NCBI RefSeq assembly: GCF_000004195.4 | Contig: NC_030683.2 | Coordinates: forward strand, 83,291,410 to 83,355,409 | Source: Xenopus tropicalis | Lineage: Eukaryota; Chordata; Amphibia; Anura; Pipidae | Length of the DNA stretch: 64,000 nucleotides | Direction of reading: 5' to 3' | Shown: piece by piece, positions 21,346 to 33,830 of the stretch | How the letters are laid out: each line of letters begins with the position of its first letter | Numbering within the stretch: the stretch's first letter is position 1 | Notes under the pieces: generated by a model | Seen by the model: only the letters and a program-made list of their open reading frames with translations | What the model was told of the DNA's origin: nothing | Databases searched by the model: none | Program-made: the position numbers and the translations under genes

Positions 21346-21662
21346 TAAAGGTGGTCATACATGGTAAGATTCGCTCGTTTGGCAAGGTTGCCAAATTAGC
21401 AAATCTTTCCCCTGATATGTCCACCTTGGATAGGTGATATTGTGCTAATGCGATTTTTCGGCAGTGAAGGTGATATGAGAAGTTGGAGCGAGGACCTTAT
21501 CAATGAGCCAATGCAGTTCTCGATCCAACAAAAAATCAAGTCTGTCCGATCAACATCTAGGGAGGCTTGTGGGAGGGCCCCATACACAGATAGCTAAAAT
21601 GCAGAATCAGTCTGAAGGACCCGAAACAGCAGCTTAAATCTGCCTGTGTACGGCCACCTTTA
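21346..21662. mobile_element. TAAAGGTGGCCATACA-type inverted-repeat element
   Basis: Left end TAAAGGTGGTCATACATG, right end TGTGTACGGCCACCTTTA. Inner palindromic blocks (GATATGTCCACCTTGGATAG) match other copies at 51003-51335 and 40938-41236 and a scrap at 35459-35520. From memory it is a common Xenopus MITE. Confidence 0.75.
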
Positions 21663-23366
21663 TTTTCTCTTGGCTGCTACCTAACAGACTTATCTTCCGA
21701 CAATACATAGACAACACAAAATAACATCAAGTCAAAGATAAGTGTGTTTCACTCATTACCATACTTTGCCCTTTACTGCAAATCTAATTTAACCTTTATA
21801 CCAAGGTTGAGTTCATTCTCACGACAGTAGCAGCTCTTCATACTTAAGAGGGTGGAAATATCAAGGGACAGTCTGAATAATATTTATAGACATTGCCTCT
21901 AATCAAACCTTTTATTTCAAACTGCAAGAATGCTGGACTCATACCGACAGGATGATTAAATGTAGAAACAAAACACTGACCTAAAGAGATGAAAGAGGGA
22001 GTGGCAGGAACAGCATGGAACAGACAGCGAGGGAAATCAGAAAGAGACAGAATGAAGAATAAAATAAAGCAGCAAAGACAAATCAGAAAAGCGATAAAGG
22101 AAGGAAATAGTAAAAGACAAAGCATATCCAATATGAGCAGGAATGGATGTTATGTTTAGGGTGAGAAAAGAAAGGATAATAAATAACATAAACAAGCCTG
22201 CATATTTATTAAGGCTCAGGCTCTTGATAAACCCATTCCTCTATGCGGTAGGATTTAAAGAAGACATATTGTGTGAAAAGCATAAATGCGCCAGTGTATT
22301 ATACTTCTTTAAATATAGAAGGAGTGTACTGACAAAAGATGAGTTTTGGGGCTGATTTATTAAAAATTTCTGCAAAAACCCTACTAGCCTCCTTTCCCAG
22401 GCTATGCAGGGGAGCCAGCTGCATTCAGCAAACTACCCTTTATGATAGGAACCAATCAGTAGCTAGGCTGACCTGATAGGAAACTGAAGCCTCTCTTTTC
22501 TTGGTTGACTGTAGGGATGTGATCTATCCATCTATTACTGTAATTCTCGCAGGGATGTTAGGGCACACTCACCCCTCATTTAAAACAGGGACAAGGACCT
22601 TAGCAGATCTATAGGAAGCTCCAATAAAGGGGCTACTTTCAAAGTGAAAGTGAAACCAGCACCATATAATATTCATTATTGCCTACAAGACTGCAGTTAA
22701 AGAATATAAACTCTTTTATTCAGCACCTCACTGCCCCTAGGGGAAGGGGGTAATAAATATATTGTACTCCAGCCATGTACAGGGAACTATAGTATTTAAT
22801 TTGATGGGCCTGTCAGATTTCTCTTTTCCACTTATTTCATGCCCAGTGGATAGGTGGCACTAATTATAATTAGCGCACTGCTTAACTACCTATGCCGAAT
22901 GAGTCTGGAGAGGGGTTTGCACTGACCATCATCCCAGCTCACAGCTGCTTTGTTGGTGATGGAAAAATAAATAATAAAACTGTGCCCTTCATACCTTACT
23001 ATAGCCCCATTCATTAGAGTGGATGCCTCATAACCCTCTTAAAAAGTATTGCCATCACGGTAACTAAAATAGCCTTTAGTCCCCTGTCTACCCTTTACTG
23101 TTACTGGCATGGATGCCCTCAAGTAAATAGTTATGCCTTACTAATTACAAATTTCTTATTACTACCATGGTGAAGGTATGGAATTTAACCTACATCTTGG
23201 GGGTCAGAGTGCTTACAGGGATGGTGATAAAAGTTGGGGGTTCCAAATTGGTCAATAGACTATCTGTACCTTTAATTAGGGCTTAAACCCTGCCTACTCA
23301 TGTAGTGACCCATTCAAAAATGCAGACTGCATGCTAAATTATTATTGGTGCAAAGGTTGCAGCAAA
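21663..23366. other. Single-copy stretch, no gene seen
   Basis: Only short frames. A GGGGCTGATTTATTAAAAAT word near 22350 resembles the end of a frog inverted-repeat family but no partner end is found. Confidence 0.4.
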
Positions 23367-23410
23367 GTGTGTGTGTGTATGTGTGTGTGGTGTGTGTGCG
23401 TGTGTGTGTA
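23367..23410. repeat. (GT)n microsatellite
   Basis: About 44 bases of GT with interruptions (TATG, GGTG, GCGT). Confidence 0.95.
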
Positions 23411-23862
23411 CAGTAGCCTGTGCCAGAAAATAGAATATCATGAACGGAGCTCTATTCATTTAAGTGCTCCTGTGCCTATATGCCTGTTGCTGAGTTGCAA
23501 ATCCTGCCATATTTATCTGTACTTCAGCAACCATTGGATGGCTGGAGTCTGGATACTGCTGTTTTAGAAAATAGATGAGAATGAGAATGAGGTTTTGCTT
23601 ATGTGCTTGGGAGTTTAGTGCTAGAGGTGTCATTTTTGCTGGTACCAAATATTTCACAACTTTCAATTTACTGCCTGCGGGGGGGATGAGTCAGTTACAC
23701 AATGCTGCACAAATAATGTGAAAGAAAGATATCTAATTTCCTTGTGTCTCTATAGAAATCAGCTTTAAATCATGAGGCAGCAGGGCCATTGTTCTACAAA
23801 ACCTTCATAAGCTAGAGGAACAAACAAGCAATATATTAGTCTGTGGGTCTCTTTGCCATCAG
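23411..23862. other. Single-copy stretch, no gene seen
   Basis: Short frames only; no repeat recognised. Confidence 0.4.
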
Positions 23863-24029
23863 GTTTCTCCAGCACAGTTCGCCCAGATTTCTCAGGACAC
23901 TCACAATCTCCTCAGGCATCTCCATTCTGCAGCATGTACCCTTCCTGTCACTGTCAGAGCATCAATACATGGTGCAGCACAGATCTATACTTCAAGGAGG
24001 CAGACTTCAGAAAGACATATAATGCCCAG
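23863..24029 (+). other. Weak candidate exon
   Basis: Preceded by a pyrimidine-leaning tract and AG (TCTCTTTGCCATCAG) and followed by CAG then GTAGCA. The 167-base segment is open in two forward frames: one contains NTWCSTDLYFKEADFRKTYN, another LLRHLHSAACTLPVTVRAS. I recognise neither protein. The donor is weaker than consensus and no neighbouring exon is identifiable. An AATAAA (24106-24111) and a 20-base A run (24116-24135) follow about 75 bases later, so a retroposed cDNA piece is an alternative. Confidence 0.2.
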
Positions 24030-24739
24030 GTAGCAAAACAGAGACGAGCTACACTCACTTTTGAACATTGATGAGATCTGCCCCAGGAAAGTTGAAAATC
24101 CTTGGAATAAAGAACAAAAAAAAAAAAAAAAAAAAGGCACATTTGTATATTATGTTTGTCCACAGAAATGTGCAGTGTCCAGAGGCACATTCACCTTCCT
24201 GCTGTGTGATAAGAGGAAGGAAACCATCCCTGTCATGTATCAAACACTGCTCTACTTCTTTGGAGATGATTTGTGGAGATTCTGGGGTAGATGAAGTATT
24301 CAGGCTGAGAAGGACAGCAGGTGGGAGTAGATAAAGTTGATATACACTGGCATTTCACTGAGACGAAAGCTCATATTCTTGGAGAATCACTGTTTGAAAG
24401 GCTGTGCAGCCTTATGTTTACAAGACAGGCCTCTAAAGTGGAAGAAAATCAGTTCCAGCTCTCTTCTCTCATGCCAGAACTAAAAACAGCTCTTAGGTTT
24501 CAAATTAACCCCATAATGTATTAGACATCCAAAATGACTTGGTATAAAGAGCCTTTGTGTCTTCATTAAGATATAACAAAACCATGCAACCACAAATTCA
24601 TGTGTTTAACATGTGTCCTGCAGATTTCACGTATGCTGAACATTTGCACTGTATGTTATTTCCATTAAAATGGAAAATGCTCAGCTTGGTTCAACACTGG
24701 CTTTTTCCTATAAACGTTTATTAAAACATACTGTATTGG
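24030..24739. other. Stretch with A20 run, no gene
   Basis: AATAAA at 24106 followed four bases later by A20 (24116-24135) resembles a retroposon tail, but no matching target repeat was found. The rest to 24739 shows only short frames. Confidence 0.4.
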
Positions 24740-24895
24740 CAGGGCTGCAAGGTGAGAACCTTGCCTCAGGTGGCAGCGAGCTGCCAGTTACCAGGGGTGG
24801 CAAAAAGCCATTTCTGGTAACTTTAAGAACCAAATTTTCACTTTTTAAAATAAAAATTCGACTCTAGTGCAGAGAGCACAATAGCAGCAACCCCA
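24740..24895. repeat. CAGGGC-type dispersed repeat, copy 1
   Basis: CAGGGCTGCAAGGTGAGAAC, TTGCCTCAGGTGGCAG and GGTAACTTTAA-type blocks recur at 35079-35260 in the same order, ending AGCAGCAACCCCAGGATTG in both. The CAGGGC start is hAT-like; a clear right end was not found. Confidence 0.65.
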
Positions 24896-25070
24896 GGATT
24901 GGCACTTCCTCTCAACTGTCCTGATTTTCACAGGACAGTCCTGATTTTAACAGCTCAGACCGCAGTCCCTGATTCTTATTGAAAAGTCCCTCCTTGTTCC
25001 TCAAGTCCCTGCATTGAACGCCAAAAAAAGATACAAAATTTGTCAAACTTAATTACATAAGTAGGCTAAG
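24896..25070. repeat. Probable dispersed repeat (CAACTGTCCTGATTTTCA block)
   Basis: The repeated phrases CTGTCCTGATTTTCACAGGA, CAGTCCTGATTTTAACAG and AGTCCCTGATTC look like a known frog repeat read from memory. No second copy was found in this window. Confidence 0.35.
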
Positions 25071-25624
25071 GCAGAGAGCCCAGAATACTCACAGGCAACA
25101 CCTGCACTTAGATACAATTGTAACTAATAAGATTGCATCTTAAAGGGCGATTTCACCTTCATTAGCAAAACTGTAATAACACATAAAACAAGACCCCAAA
25201 ACCCCCCAGAAATGTGTTTAATTTTATATGACGTGCCAAATTTTGTAACATGGGAGTGGCATTTAGGGGGTGTGCTCACAAAAATGGGGGCACCATACTT
25301 TTATCTCTCTTTGCATTTTCAAATGTTAGGAGGTATGACTGTGTATTGGAATAAACCATTCTGCACAAGGATTTAAATGCATGTTTGGGTCATGACTGTT
25401 GTTCTGAAGCCTATATACAGTATAATATCTAAACAATAGACTCTAATACAGAGTTTCTTATTCTATTTTATCAGGGGACACAGATTTAATCTGGGAATCA
25501 GCTTTTGGGCCAAAGAATTGGTTTAGTTATGTAGGTTATTTTAATTACTACTGCCAAAAGCAATTTTAATGTGATAAAGGGAATTATCTAGGCCCATTTT
25601 AAAGACACAGGGACCCTTGATAGG
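25071..25624. other. Single-copy stretch, no gene seen
   Basis: Short frames only; no repeat ends. Confidence 0.4.
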
Positions 25625-26209
25625 TTAAAGGACTTTCAAATTGCCTTAAGTATGACATAGACATTGTTATTCTTTATTTTTTGTGGTTTTATGTTCATCA
25701 GCTGTTCAGTTTGGATCTATCTGGTTTCTAGGGTCTTGTTTACCTTAACAAAAAGGCAGTGGGCTAAATGAGAGACAGGAATATGAATAGGTGAGGGACT
25801 GAATAGAAAGCTAAGTAATAAAAAGTAACAATAATAATAGAATTGTAAGATCAAGGAGCTTTGGCTCCCAGGGTCAGTGATACCCTTTTGAAAGCCTCTT
25901 TTTCAGAGAAAACAACCCCAACCTCGACAGTCTAACCTCATAGTTTAAATCTTCCATCCCCTTAACCAGTTTAGTTGCAGTCTCTGCACTCTCTCCAGCT
26001 AATGAATATCCTTCTTAAGGACTGGAGCCCAAAACTGCACTGCAAACTCAAGGTGAGGCCTTACCAGGGACCTATAAAGAGGCAAAATATATATAGACGT
26101 GGAAGGCAAATCATTTGAAAACTATGAAAAAATAAATAATGAAGACCAATTGCAAAGCTGCTAGGAATATAGCATTCTATAACATTCTGAAAGTTAACGA
26201 ATCCCTTTA
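25625..26209. mobile_element. TTAA-type MITE (GTTAACTTTAGTATG family) with LINE slice inside
   Basis: Begins TTAAAGGACTTTCAAATTGC and ends GTTAACGAATCCCTTTA. Inner blocks AGTAATAAAAAGTAACAATA, GGTCAGTGATACCC, AAAACTATGAAAAAATAAAT and GAAGACCAATTG are the hallmarks of this frequent frog family (from memory). The block order is interrupted at 25892-26090 by a CR1 fragment. Another copy is at 27459-27725. Confidence 0.75.
25892..26090 (-). mobile_element. Internal CR1-like LINE slice nested in a MITE
   Basis: Minus strand, aligned to 10950-11125 of the CR1 copy at 10800: CCTATAAAGAGGC, ACTGGAGCCCAAAACTGCA, TCTCTGCACTCTCTCCAGC and CCTCGACAGTCTAACCTCAT. It contains only the middle of the frame (YRSL, RPHLE, LERVQR, VRLSRL region) with neither the 3' tail nor upstream polymerase, so it did not arrive as an ordinary LINE insertion. 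Confidence 0.8.
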
Positions 26210-27458
26210 CAAATCCCTGTTCCAGTCAGTGGCCTTATTGCAGTGACCAATGTTGGAAGTTTGCTTAGATTTACATAGTAACTGTAAAACATGGAAACAG
26301 TAAATAATTTTCTTTAATTGGTCAGTATAATTGATATAGTCTATTTCTATTGACAGGGGTGTAAAGAGTATTTTTCAACCATACACTGCTTAACTATAAT
26401 TCTAGATACTACTTTAACATACTATTTTGGTGAAAAAACATAATTGGAGCTGTAGATCAGCAACATCAAGTTGCTCGATAAATGTTTTTCCAAGCTATTC
26501 TCAGTTGAGACAGCTCAAGCCTGGTGGCCAGCGTACTGGGTATAGGTACTGAGCATAGGGCTAGACCTCAAGCTGTGTTTTTTAGATGTGCAAATAAAGG
26601 TTGATCGATTTTAATACCAATTGTTGCGGCTTTTTATGCTGACCCGGAGTGCACTGCCAATGTGTGAAGTTTTGTGTATAGGGCTAGACTATCCCTGCCC
26701 TACATCTGGGAGTGTAGGTGGGACTCTTACTAAAGCAGAGATTTCAGATAAACCTGCCATTGTAGTAGCTACAAACCCTAGCCTATCCCTAAACATTAAT
26801 AAACAGTATAACATGCTGGGAGATTTATGTCAGCCTGATATTGGATCAATTCTTAAAGCACTGTCACTGAAGAAATTAAGAAAACATTTTCTGGCACTAA
26901 GCACAAGAACAGGACTATGTTTGCTCTTCTGATTTTTGGTTACAATGTAATATTAACAAGCCAGAATCAAACAGTTGTCTCTATGTTGGATAACAGCAAG
27001 ATGGCTGTAAATACACTGGCAGGAAGAATGTCTTTGAAGAAGTTTTTTTACCTTTAAGTCTGAGTTTTGGGTGCCTATTTTGGAAAGCTACAGGGCTATG
27101 CCAGTTATCTTGCCGTTATCTAATACTGCAATACTGCTGCAATCTGCTGTGTGGGGCCAGCATACTGTGTGAGCTGCCTCGTCACTTTGTAATGAGCACA
27201 AGTGTTAAACTTTGTGTTTTACCCTATTATCCTGTATCCAGCTGCAGCTTGTATTTACACTGAGAAAATATTCCTATGAAAAGAGAAGTCCTTTAGAAAA
27301 TATGAAGTGGGGGAAGTAACAATATGTGCCACATGTAGCATTGATTAGGACATCATACAATAGGACTTTGGTTTCCTATCCTATTTCTATCAAGCCAAAA
27401 TATTTTGACTATGATATCACATTTTGTCCTTTGTATTTCCCTTTGCCAACATGATCCA
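26210..27458. other. Single-copy stretch, no gene seen
   Basis: The longest frame is 103 codons (26621-26932) without recognisable domain. No repeat ends. Confidence 0.4.
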
Positions 27459-27725
27459 TAAAGTGGTTGTTCACCTTTAAGTTAACTTTTAGTATGGTGC
27501 AAAGAATAATATTCTAAGACAATTTACAATTGGTCTTCATTTTTTATTATTTATAGTTTTTAAATTGTTTTACTTTTTGTTCAGCAATATGGATAGGAAA
27601 GAACATGAATAGAAAAATAAGTAACAATAACAATAAAATTGTAGCTTCACAGCTCAAGACTAATTGAAATGGTGCTAAGAATTTGCCATTCTATAGCATA
27701 CTAAAAGGGGTTAACCACCCTTTAA
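27459..27725. mobile_element. TTAA-type MITE, internally deleted copy
   Basis: ATAAAGTGGTTGTTCACCTT at the left and GGTTAACCACCCTTTAAA at the right are inverse. AAGTTAACTTTTAGTATG and ACAATTGGTCTTCATTTTTT belong to the same family as 25625-26209. The middle (GTCAGTGACCC region) is missing. Confidence 0.8.
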
Positions 27726-30700
27726 ACCAAATAAAAATATACAGAATCACTAGGTCAAGTTGTGTGAGGGGCAAAACTATGCAGAACTTGCATGTGTCAG
27801 AGCAATATGTCATTGAGTAGCACTGCCATTCCCTGCCTATGGGCTCTATAGATTGTTGTGTATGACACCATTATTTTAATATAATCTGATCCATGACCTG
27901 ATAGTATGCCAGGGGTAGATTATTGGTTGCTTAAGCCCTTCCTGAGGGGCTTTACATAAATCCCTACTCAAATGGCCTCTTATGAGTTTTTGAATGATTT
28001 GATATATAACACACATGTTTTAACTGCATACAATGAGTTAGAATAAAAATCCTAACTACAGTTCAGATAATGGAAGTCAATGATGTGGCTTTCAGTGATG
28101 TGGTTTCTCTGTTTCCCTTTGAGCTATATAAAACTGCTGGTTAATTTATGTTGCATTGTCTCTGGGTGCAGCTTATTCAATCTGTGCTTTTTTCATAAAC
28201 TGAGAAGTACAACTTCAGTGGGCAGGCAAATCTAGCACAATTATAACTAATTGTAACCAGTTTATAATTAAATACTCCAATAATTTACATACACAAAATA
28301 CATTCTTCAAAACTGCTACTGATTAAATTGCATGGCACATGGTGCATGACAGAAGGGCAGTGAATGTGGGCATTAAAGGCATAAAACAAAGCCCATGTGA
28401 GCAGTTCTCCCTTAGGACACCTATATACAGTATTGTCTATCTTTTTCAGTAACTGAAAAATGTCATTTTGTACTATAGTGGACCTTTAATGAAGGCAAAA
28501 TGTAGGGAACTGTGCAAGGCAGGAGCCTAGTTGATTAACGTTATGACATTTAGAGCAGCAATACTGATCAGTGGGCAGCAAGACCCATATCTGAGCTTAT
28601 TGACTTCTCTTTTGCCACACAAATGTTACTTTAGAGCTATTGCAGATTCTGTAACTTGCAGTCCCGAATGAAAAGCAATTTCTGAGGAAACCCCTTCTCA
28701 TTTTAGTGACAAATCCTCTTTTATTGCTTTGTGTTGCAGTAAGATAGATGAAAGGATGAGTAAGATATATATACAATCGCAATAAAACATGTTACCCTAT
28801 CCATAAGGCTATTCTTATCTTTGGTTGTATCCCCCAACATTTTATTACAATCTAAGCTAGTTTTCCCTGCAGGCTTTGTTGTAACTGTTTGTAGGTATGT
28901 TTGTCAGGTTTGGGTTCTGTGCGCAGTAGTCGTAAAAATGACTGAAAGGCTTTGTCCAGGTGTGAGAGCATATGAATTTCTTTTAACAGTAAAAAATGTT
29001 GAAAAATGTGCCAAAATCTAATACAATGTAAGCATTAATCATATTTGTCTTAGTTTATTCAAATATTCAATGCCCTCCTTGCTTCACCTTGCTTTAAACT
29101 TTCTCATTTGACTACCCTCGCTGTGCAGATTAGACTTGTTAAACTAAATTACAGGTGCAAAAGATTTATCCAGTGAAAATCCTCCCTACCAATCCTGGGC
29201 AGTAATCTGTAGCAGCCAATGAGATTCTTGCTTTCACTGTTCTACTTGAAAGGAGGTCAAATAAAGAATGATTTTATTAATGGTACATTAAGGTACATTC
29301 AGGTCCAGCTGGCAGGTGGTGCCAAGTCCAACTGTAGAGCCTATATATGGCAGTGCCTTGCTGATGCTCTTCCTCTCTTTGGCCTGGTAACATCTGCAGA
29401 GAGAGACAAACACCATTGAGTTAAACCAGATGGGCACCCATTCCTTGCTAGGCTAGACAGAGAGGTAGAAGTGGTAACTAGCTTGCTCTTGAGAAAGAAT
29501 TAGACAGGACAGCTAGGAAAGACAGCTTGAGTCTTCATGAGGAATTAGTATTTGGGGTAGACCCCCATGGTTGACTGTATGCCAGACAAGAATTGTAAGT
29601 GTGTAGGATTGGGGTAGCGGCCTTGTAGAGAAGCTGTAGAGAGACAGCTCAGGAGAAGCTAGGGCACTGTGTAGAGACAGGGGTCCTGGAGGCTTCAGGG
29701 AAGATATGTGTATGAAAGCGTACATTAAATACTTGTGAGAAGTCTGCAATAAAGTCGGTTTTGGTGCATCGCTCCATGTTGTGGTCTATGGTTCTCAGCA
29801 AAGGCCTAGACTAGTCCAGGGAGGAGAAGGTGAAAGCCCCTGATACCAAAGTCACATTCTTGCAGCTAGCTGAATAAGCTAATCACTTATTGGTTGCTAT
29901 GAGGCACTGTCCACCTTAACAAGGTAGTAAACCTTACCTAAAACTGATTCTTGCATCCCAAACACACATCTTGGCATCACACATTTTGCTGTTATCTAAC
30001 AGTGATTTTACCATGCCTTTTTTCTTGCCAATATTACACATCAAACATCAGCAAGCAAGACATAGCACTGTTTAAGTGTTCATAGCTAGAAATAAATTGT
30101 TTTATGTCTTGAGGTGAGAGTGGCAGAATACCAAAAATTGAGAATAAATTGTAAAAAGAGAAGGCAGGATCCTTACTCCATGTGTTGTGCTGCCAGACCT
30201 GGATGACTTGCATAGGGCACAAATGCTTTAAGAAATCTCCATGGTTGCCAAGCTATAGTTCCCATTATGCTTTAGCCCTTGATAGTATGCTAGTTCTAGT
30301 TCAGTAATATTTTAAAGGAACAACTTTACTAGGGAAGGTAAATGTCCACCTTACAGATGATCAAATCACTGTTGCTCTGCTATACTTAACTCAGTTGTCA
30401 CTGGACTACAAATACAAGAATACTTTCAGATATTATAAAGCTGTAGTTCAGCAACATCACAATTGTATACCCTAACCAATATTGCACATAAAAGATTTTC
30501 CCTAAAGTCATTGCCATTAAAATTCAAAGGAATTCTTTACAGAGAATACCAGCTGATCTGTATAAATTTGGCTCCATGTTGCGGAGGTTTAAGGCCCCCT
30601 ATTTAGGTTTAGGATGTCTGCTAAACTCTATGAAATAGGTTTATATCATCACCCATCATGTTATCATGAGTTAAGGCATGCTGAGAGCTGTAATCTGCCA

Positions 30701-31319
30701 ACTTCAGCTCCATCTTATATTTTTAAAGCAACACTGCTAAAATGTATTTTCATCCAGGAGCAGCATTCCAAATGAGGCAAAAGAGTAATCCTACCGTATC
30801 TATATCTGTCGGACTTCCTGTTGTCTACATGCGAGTGTAATCATTAAGCTGACTCTAGATTTATACCAGAGTCCAAAGAAGCAAAGCATAACATTTTGGG
30901 TATGTGGGTTTACCCTTTGCTTTCCTAAGTTTCTGTTGCTTACATAATACCACAGATGCATCCACTGGAGTTCTACATGGATCTGTTTTAGTAGATGGAT
31001 CAAAGATCCAACCCATTTAACCTCAATTGCCTACCCGAACCCTCTCAAGCAACAAGTTTCCCATATCCAACCCACCACTTCCAAAAGTCTCTAAAAATTG
31101 GAAATAATGTTGCTACTGTACATGGTTGGGAGACAATGAAAGTGTCATAACTACCAGTCTGGATTGCTTGGGAGCACAAAGTTTCTTTTCAATAATTTAC
31201 AGCCACAACCCTACTGAAGACTGTCACAGTCAGGATATCAGGATTTTTCTGCCCAAATCCTGACTTAGTAGATACCTACCCCAATGCACCATCCACCCTT
31301 CTGATATTTAGTTATTATG
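27726..31319. other. Long single-copy stretch, no gene recognised
   Basis: No frame above 78 codons. A G/A-rich block at 29440-29760 ends with CAATAAAGTC (29745) and could be an old retroposon or LTR remnant, but no terminal repeats were found. Short pieces such as CACTTATTGGTTGCTATGAG (29884) are scraps of the ACCAATCAG repeat family. Confidence 0.35.
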
Positions 31320-31560
31320 TAATTTTATTCCCTTTGATCTGATTGGCTAATGAGCTTGTGTTTGTGATTGGTGAATATGGGGTATATATTGTGCATTCTG
31401 TATCCTGTTTTCCAGCCTATGATTAAGTTCCAAGTGCACGAAACGCGTAAGGCTATTATATGGTCTAATTGTCTACAATAAAGCTTCTTTGTTTCTATCT
31501 ACTATTGCCTGCTCATGGGATTTGTGAGTGCCTCCCATATGTATTAAAGTATATTTCTCT
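31320..31560 (+). repeat. Probable dispersed repeat with CGAAACGCGT core
   Basis: CACGAAACGCGTAAGGC (31439) is followed about 35 bases later by CAATAAAGCTTC, and preceded by GTGATTGGTGAATATGG and a TATATATTG word. The same architecture, CCGAAACGTT then TTAATAAAGCT, occurs at 58300-58350. Looks like a transcribed element with a polyadenylation signal; family not identified. Confidence 0.4.
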
Positions 31561-33820
31561 TGCATCCATATTTAAGAGGAGAATTAAACCCTAGCCTCCA
31601 CCTCTTTCCACTGCTCCCCTCTATGCTCCTTTCCTGCAGCACCTGTTCTTTTCAGAAGTCTCCCTGTGTCCTGACCTGCCACAAATTTGCAGACTTGTGC
31701 TGTGGAGTTAAAAGGGGCCATCTTCTCCTGTCTTCCAATCCTCTTCTGTAAGAGCGCCAGCACGGATCTTGTTGAATTTGCGTCCTGAATCAGCTTTAAC
31801 TGTGCATGCTCCTGCAACATCTGTATTGGAAAACTGAGAGAAGGGGATCAGAAGACAGACAGAAGATGGCACCATTAAACACAGCACAGAACTCTGTATG
31901 TTTAGGGGCTGATTTACTGATTTGTAAGTTGATTGTACAAAAGTTTTGTATTTTTTTTATTTTTATCCAAAATGTTCAATGTAGTTTCCTCGAAATATAT
32001 TTTGCCATTTCTTGAAAAAGCGTGTAATTTCAATAAATCCTCTATTCTAAACAGGAAGTCCTCCAGCGGCCATTTTAGGAGCAATTTTCCACACTTGCAT
32101 TTTGGAAAACAATAATCCATTTAACTTCCCCTTGAAAGTGTGTGAACTAGAAAACAATAATGTGTTTAAGCCCTCCAGGACTGAATGGTTGGCAGCTTAA
32201 ACCTGGCATGCTTTTTGTTTTTAAAAAGTCACATAAAGCTTTATAAATCTTGAACATTTGTGGTGTTTTTTCAGAAAAAAGGAGAGAGAAAATACACAGA
32301 AACTCCAAACTTTTTACGTGAAAACAATCGTATACTGCAAAAACCACATATGTAAATCGTCAAAAAAAAATTAAAAATAAATCAAAACATTTCCTAAAAA
32401 ACCTTATTAATGGGGCCCTTATAGCAGGTTAGCACACAAGGAGACTTTTGAACACAATAGCTCTTGTGGGGAGGGAGCTTGAAAGTGGATCAGTGGACAT
32501 GGATGTAGGGGAGGATGAAAATGAGTAGGGTTTAGTTCTCCTTTAAGGAAGGTATATGTCTCCTTGAAGTGGGTAGTTGTTGCTCTAGCTTGTGTGTGCT
32601 TCATCTGCAATGAGACTCCATATAAAACGTAACCCAATAGCTTTAAAATGCTTCTGATCTGCAAGTGCTGTGAGCTTCAAGATAAATGTGCATAAATGCA
32701 ATAAATCATAAAGTGACAGTGTTCTGCTAAATTTAATTAGCTACCTAAATAATTAAAAAAAAAAAGTTTGAAATTGCGCTTATGAACAATAGTGGTGTGG
32801 TATTCAAAGTATTATTTTGTTTAAAACAAAGAAGAAAGGTAACTATTTACATCTAAACAACATATTGGGGAAAAAAATCACAGGAAAGCAGGCGTGGTCA
32901 GGCTGACCTATGCTCCAATCCGCTGCATGTGCCTGCCCTGAGGCAGAAGCTGCAGTTTTCAGTGGGGGCACATGGAACGGCGTATGGAAGCAGATCCGCT
33001 TCTCTCAGCACTGTTATGGAAAAGTCTGATACCAAAGGTCATTTGAGGTAAAAAGGTAAGGTTTATTAGACATATATGTGGGTTCTGAGCAAAAGATAGT
33101 TAGAACAACAAAACAAAGACAGCCTTGGTTTTGTATAGACTTTGTGGCATGGCAACATACAACATAATTATGTATGAGTATGGCTGTTACCAAATCAAAC
33201 AAAGAGAAACTGTTCTTATGCCCCAACAGGTGGCACAGCCCTTTAAGGCCGAACCAAGGCTAGCTTGAGAACAGCATCCATCGGGGGGCGGTGCCTGCAG
33301 CCAGGCTCTAAACAATAACACAATACCTAGGTGATACAGTACATAAATGATAAGACCAGCTTTAGAACTTTAACTCCATTGGTTCCGTAGTTAAGGTTAA
33401 CATGAATTGCTTTACCACATCCTTTATGGACCACTGAGGAACTCTGCCTACACAGAATTTATTCTTTATCAGCCTGGTGAAGAAATGTAGGCTGAGAGAA
33501 GTAAATAAACCACTATGTTTACCCAGGGTCCTGAGTACTGAGTTTCAGTATATGTGTAGGGACCCATAGGGATACATTTCCAATTGTCTATGCCCTAGTG
33601 GACAATTTTCCCTCTATTACTAGAAACCTGGGTGGAATAGTTTTCCCCTATTGGCCCAGGGAGTTAATTACCATTTCCTTTTTCACTTTAATGGAGTAAC
33701 TGGAAGTCCAAAGTTTTTCTTCTTTGGCCTCCATCTTCTGACCAAGGGGGTTGTCTGCTGGGGAGCTGGGGAGCCTCCGCAAGAAGAGTGCCCTAAAAAA
33801 AAAACTGGTGGTAAAGTGAA
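31561..33820. other. Mostly single-copy stretch; possible degraded element at 31914-32418
   Basis: GGGGCTGATTTACTGA at 31914 and, inverted, GGGCCCCATTAATAAGG at 32402-32418 could be the ends of an old inverted-repeat element, but the match is weak. No coding frame or RNA gene in the rest. Confidence 0.3.
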
Positions 33821-33830
33821 GGGACTCCAT

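Noticed and set aside
24116..24135. Processed pseudogene tail (A20)
   Set aside because: AATAAA is only four bases upstream and I could not find a flanking target duplication; kept only as an alternative for the exon candidate.
29440..29830. LTR with CAATAAAGTC polyadenylation signal
   Set aside because: No paired terminal repeat, no TG...CA borders and no retroviral coding sequence nearby.
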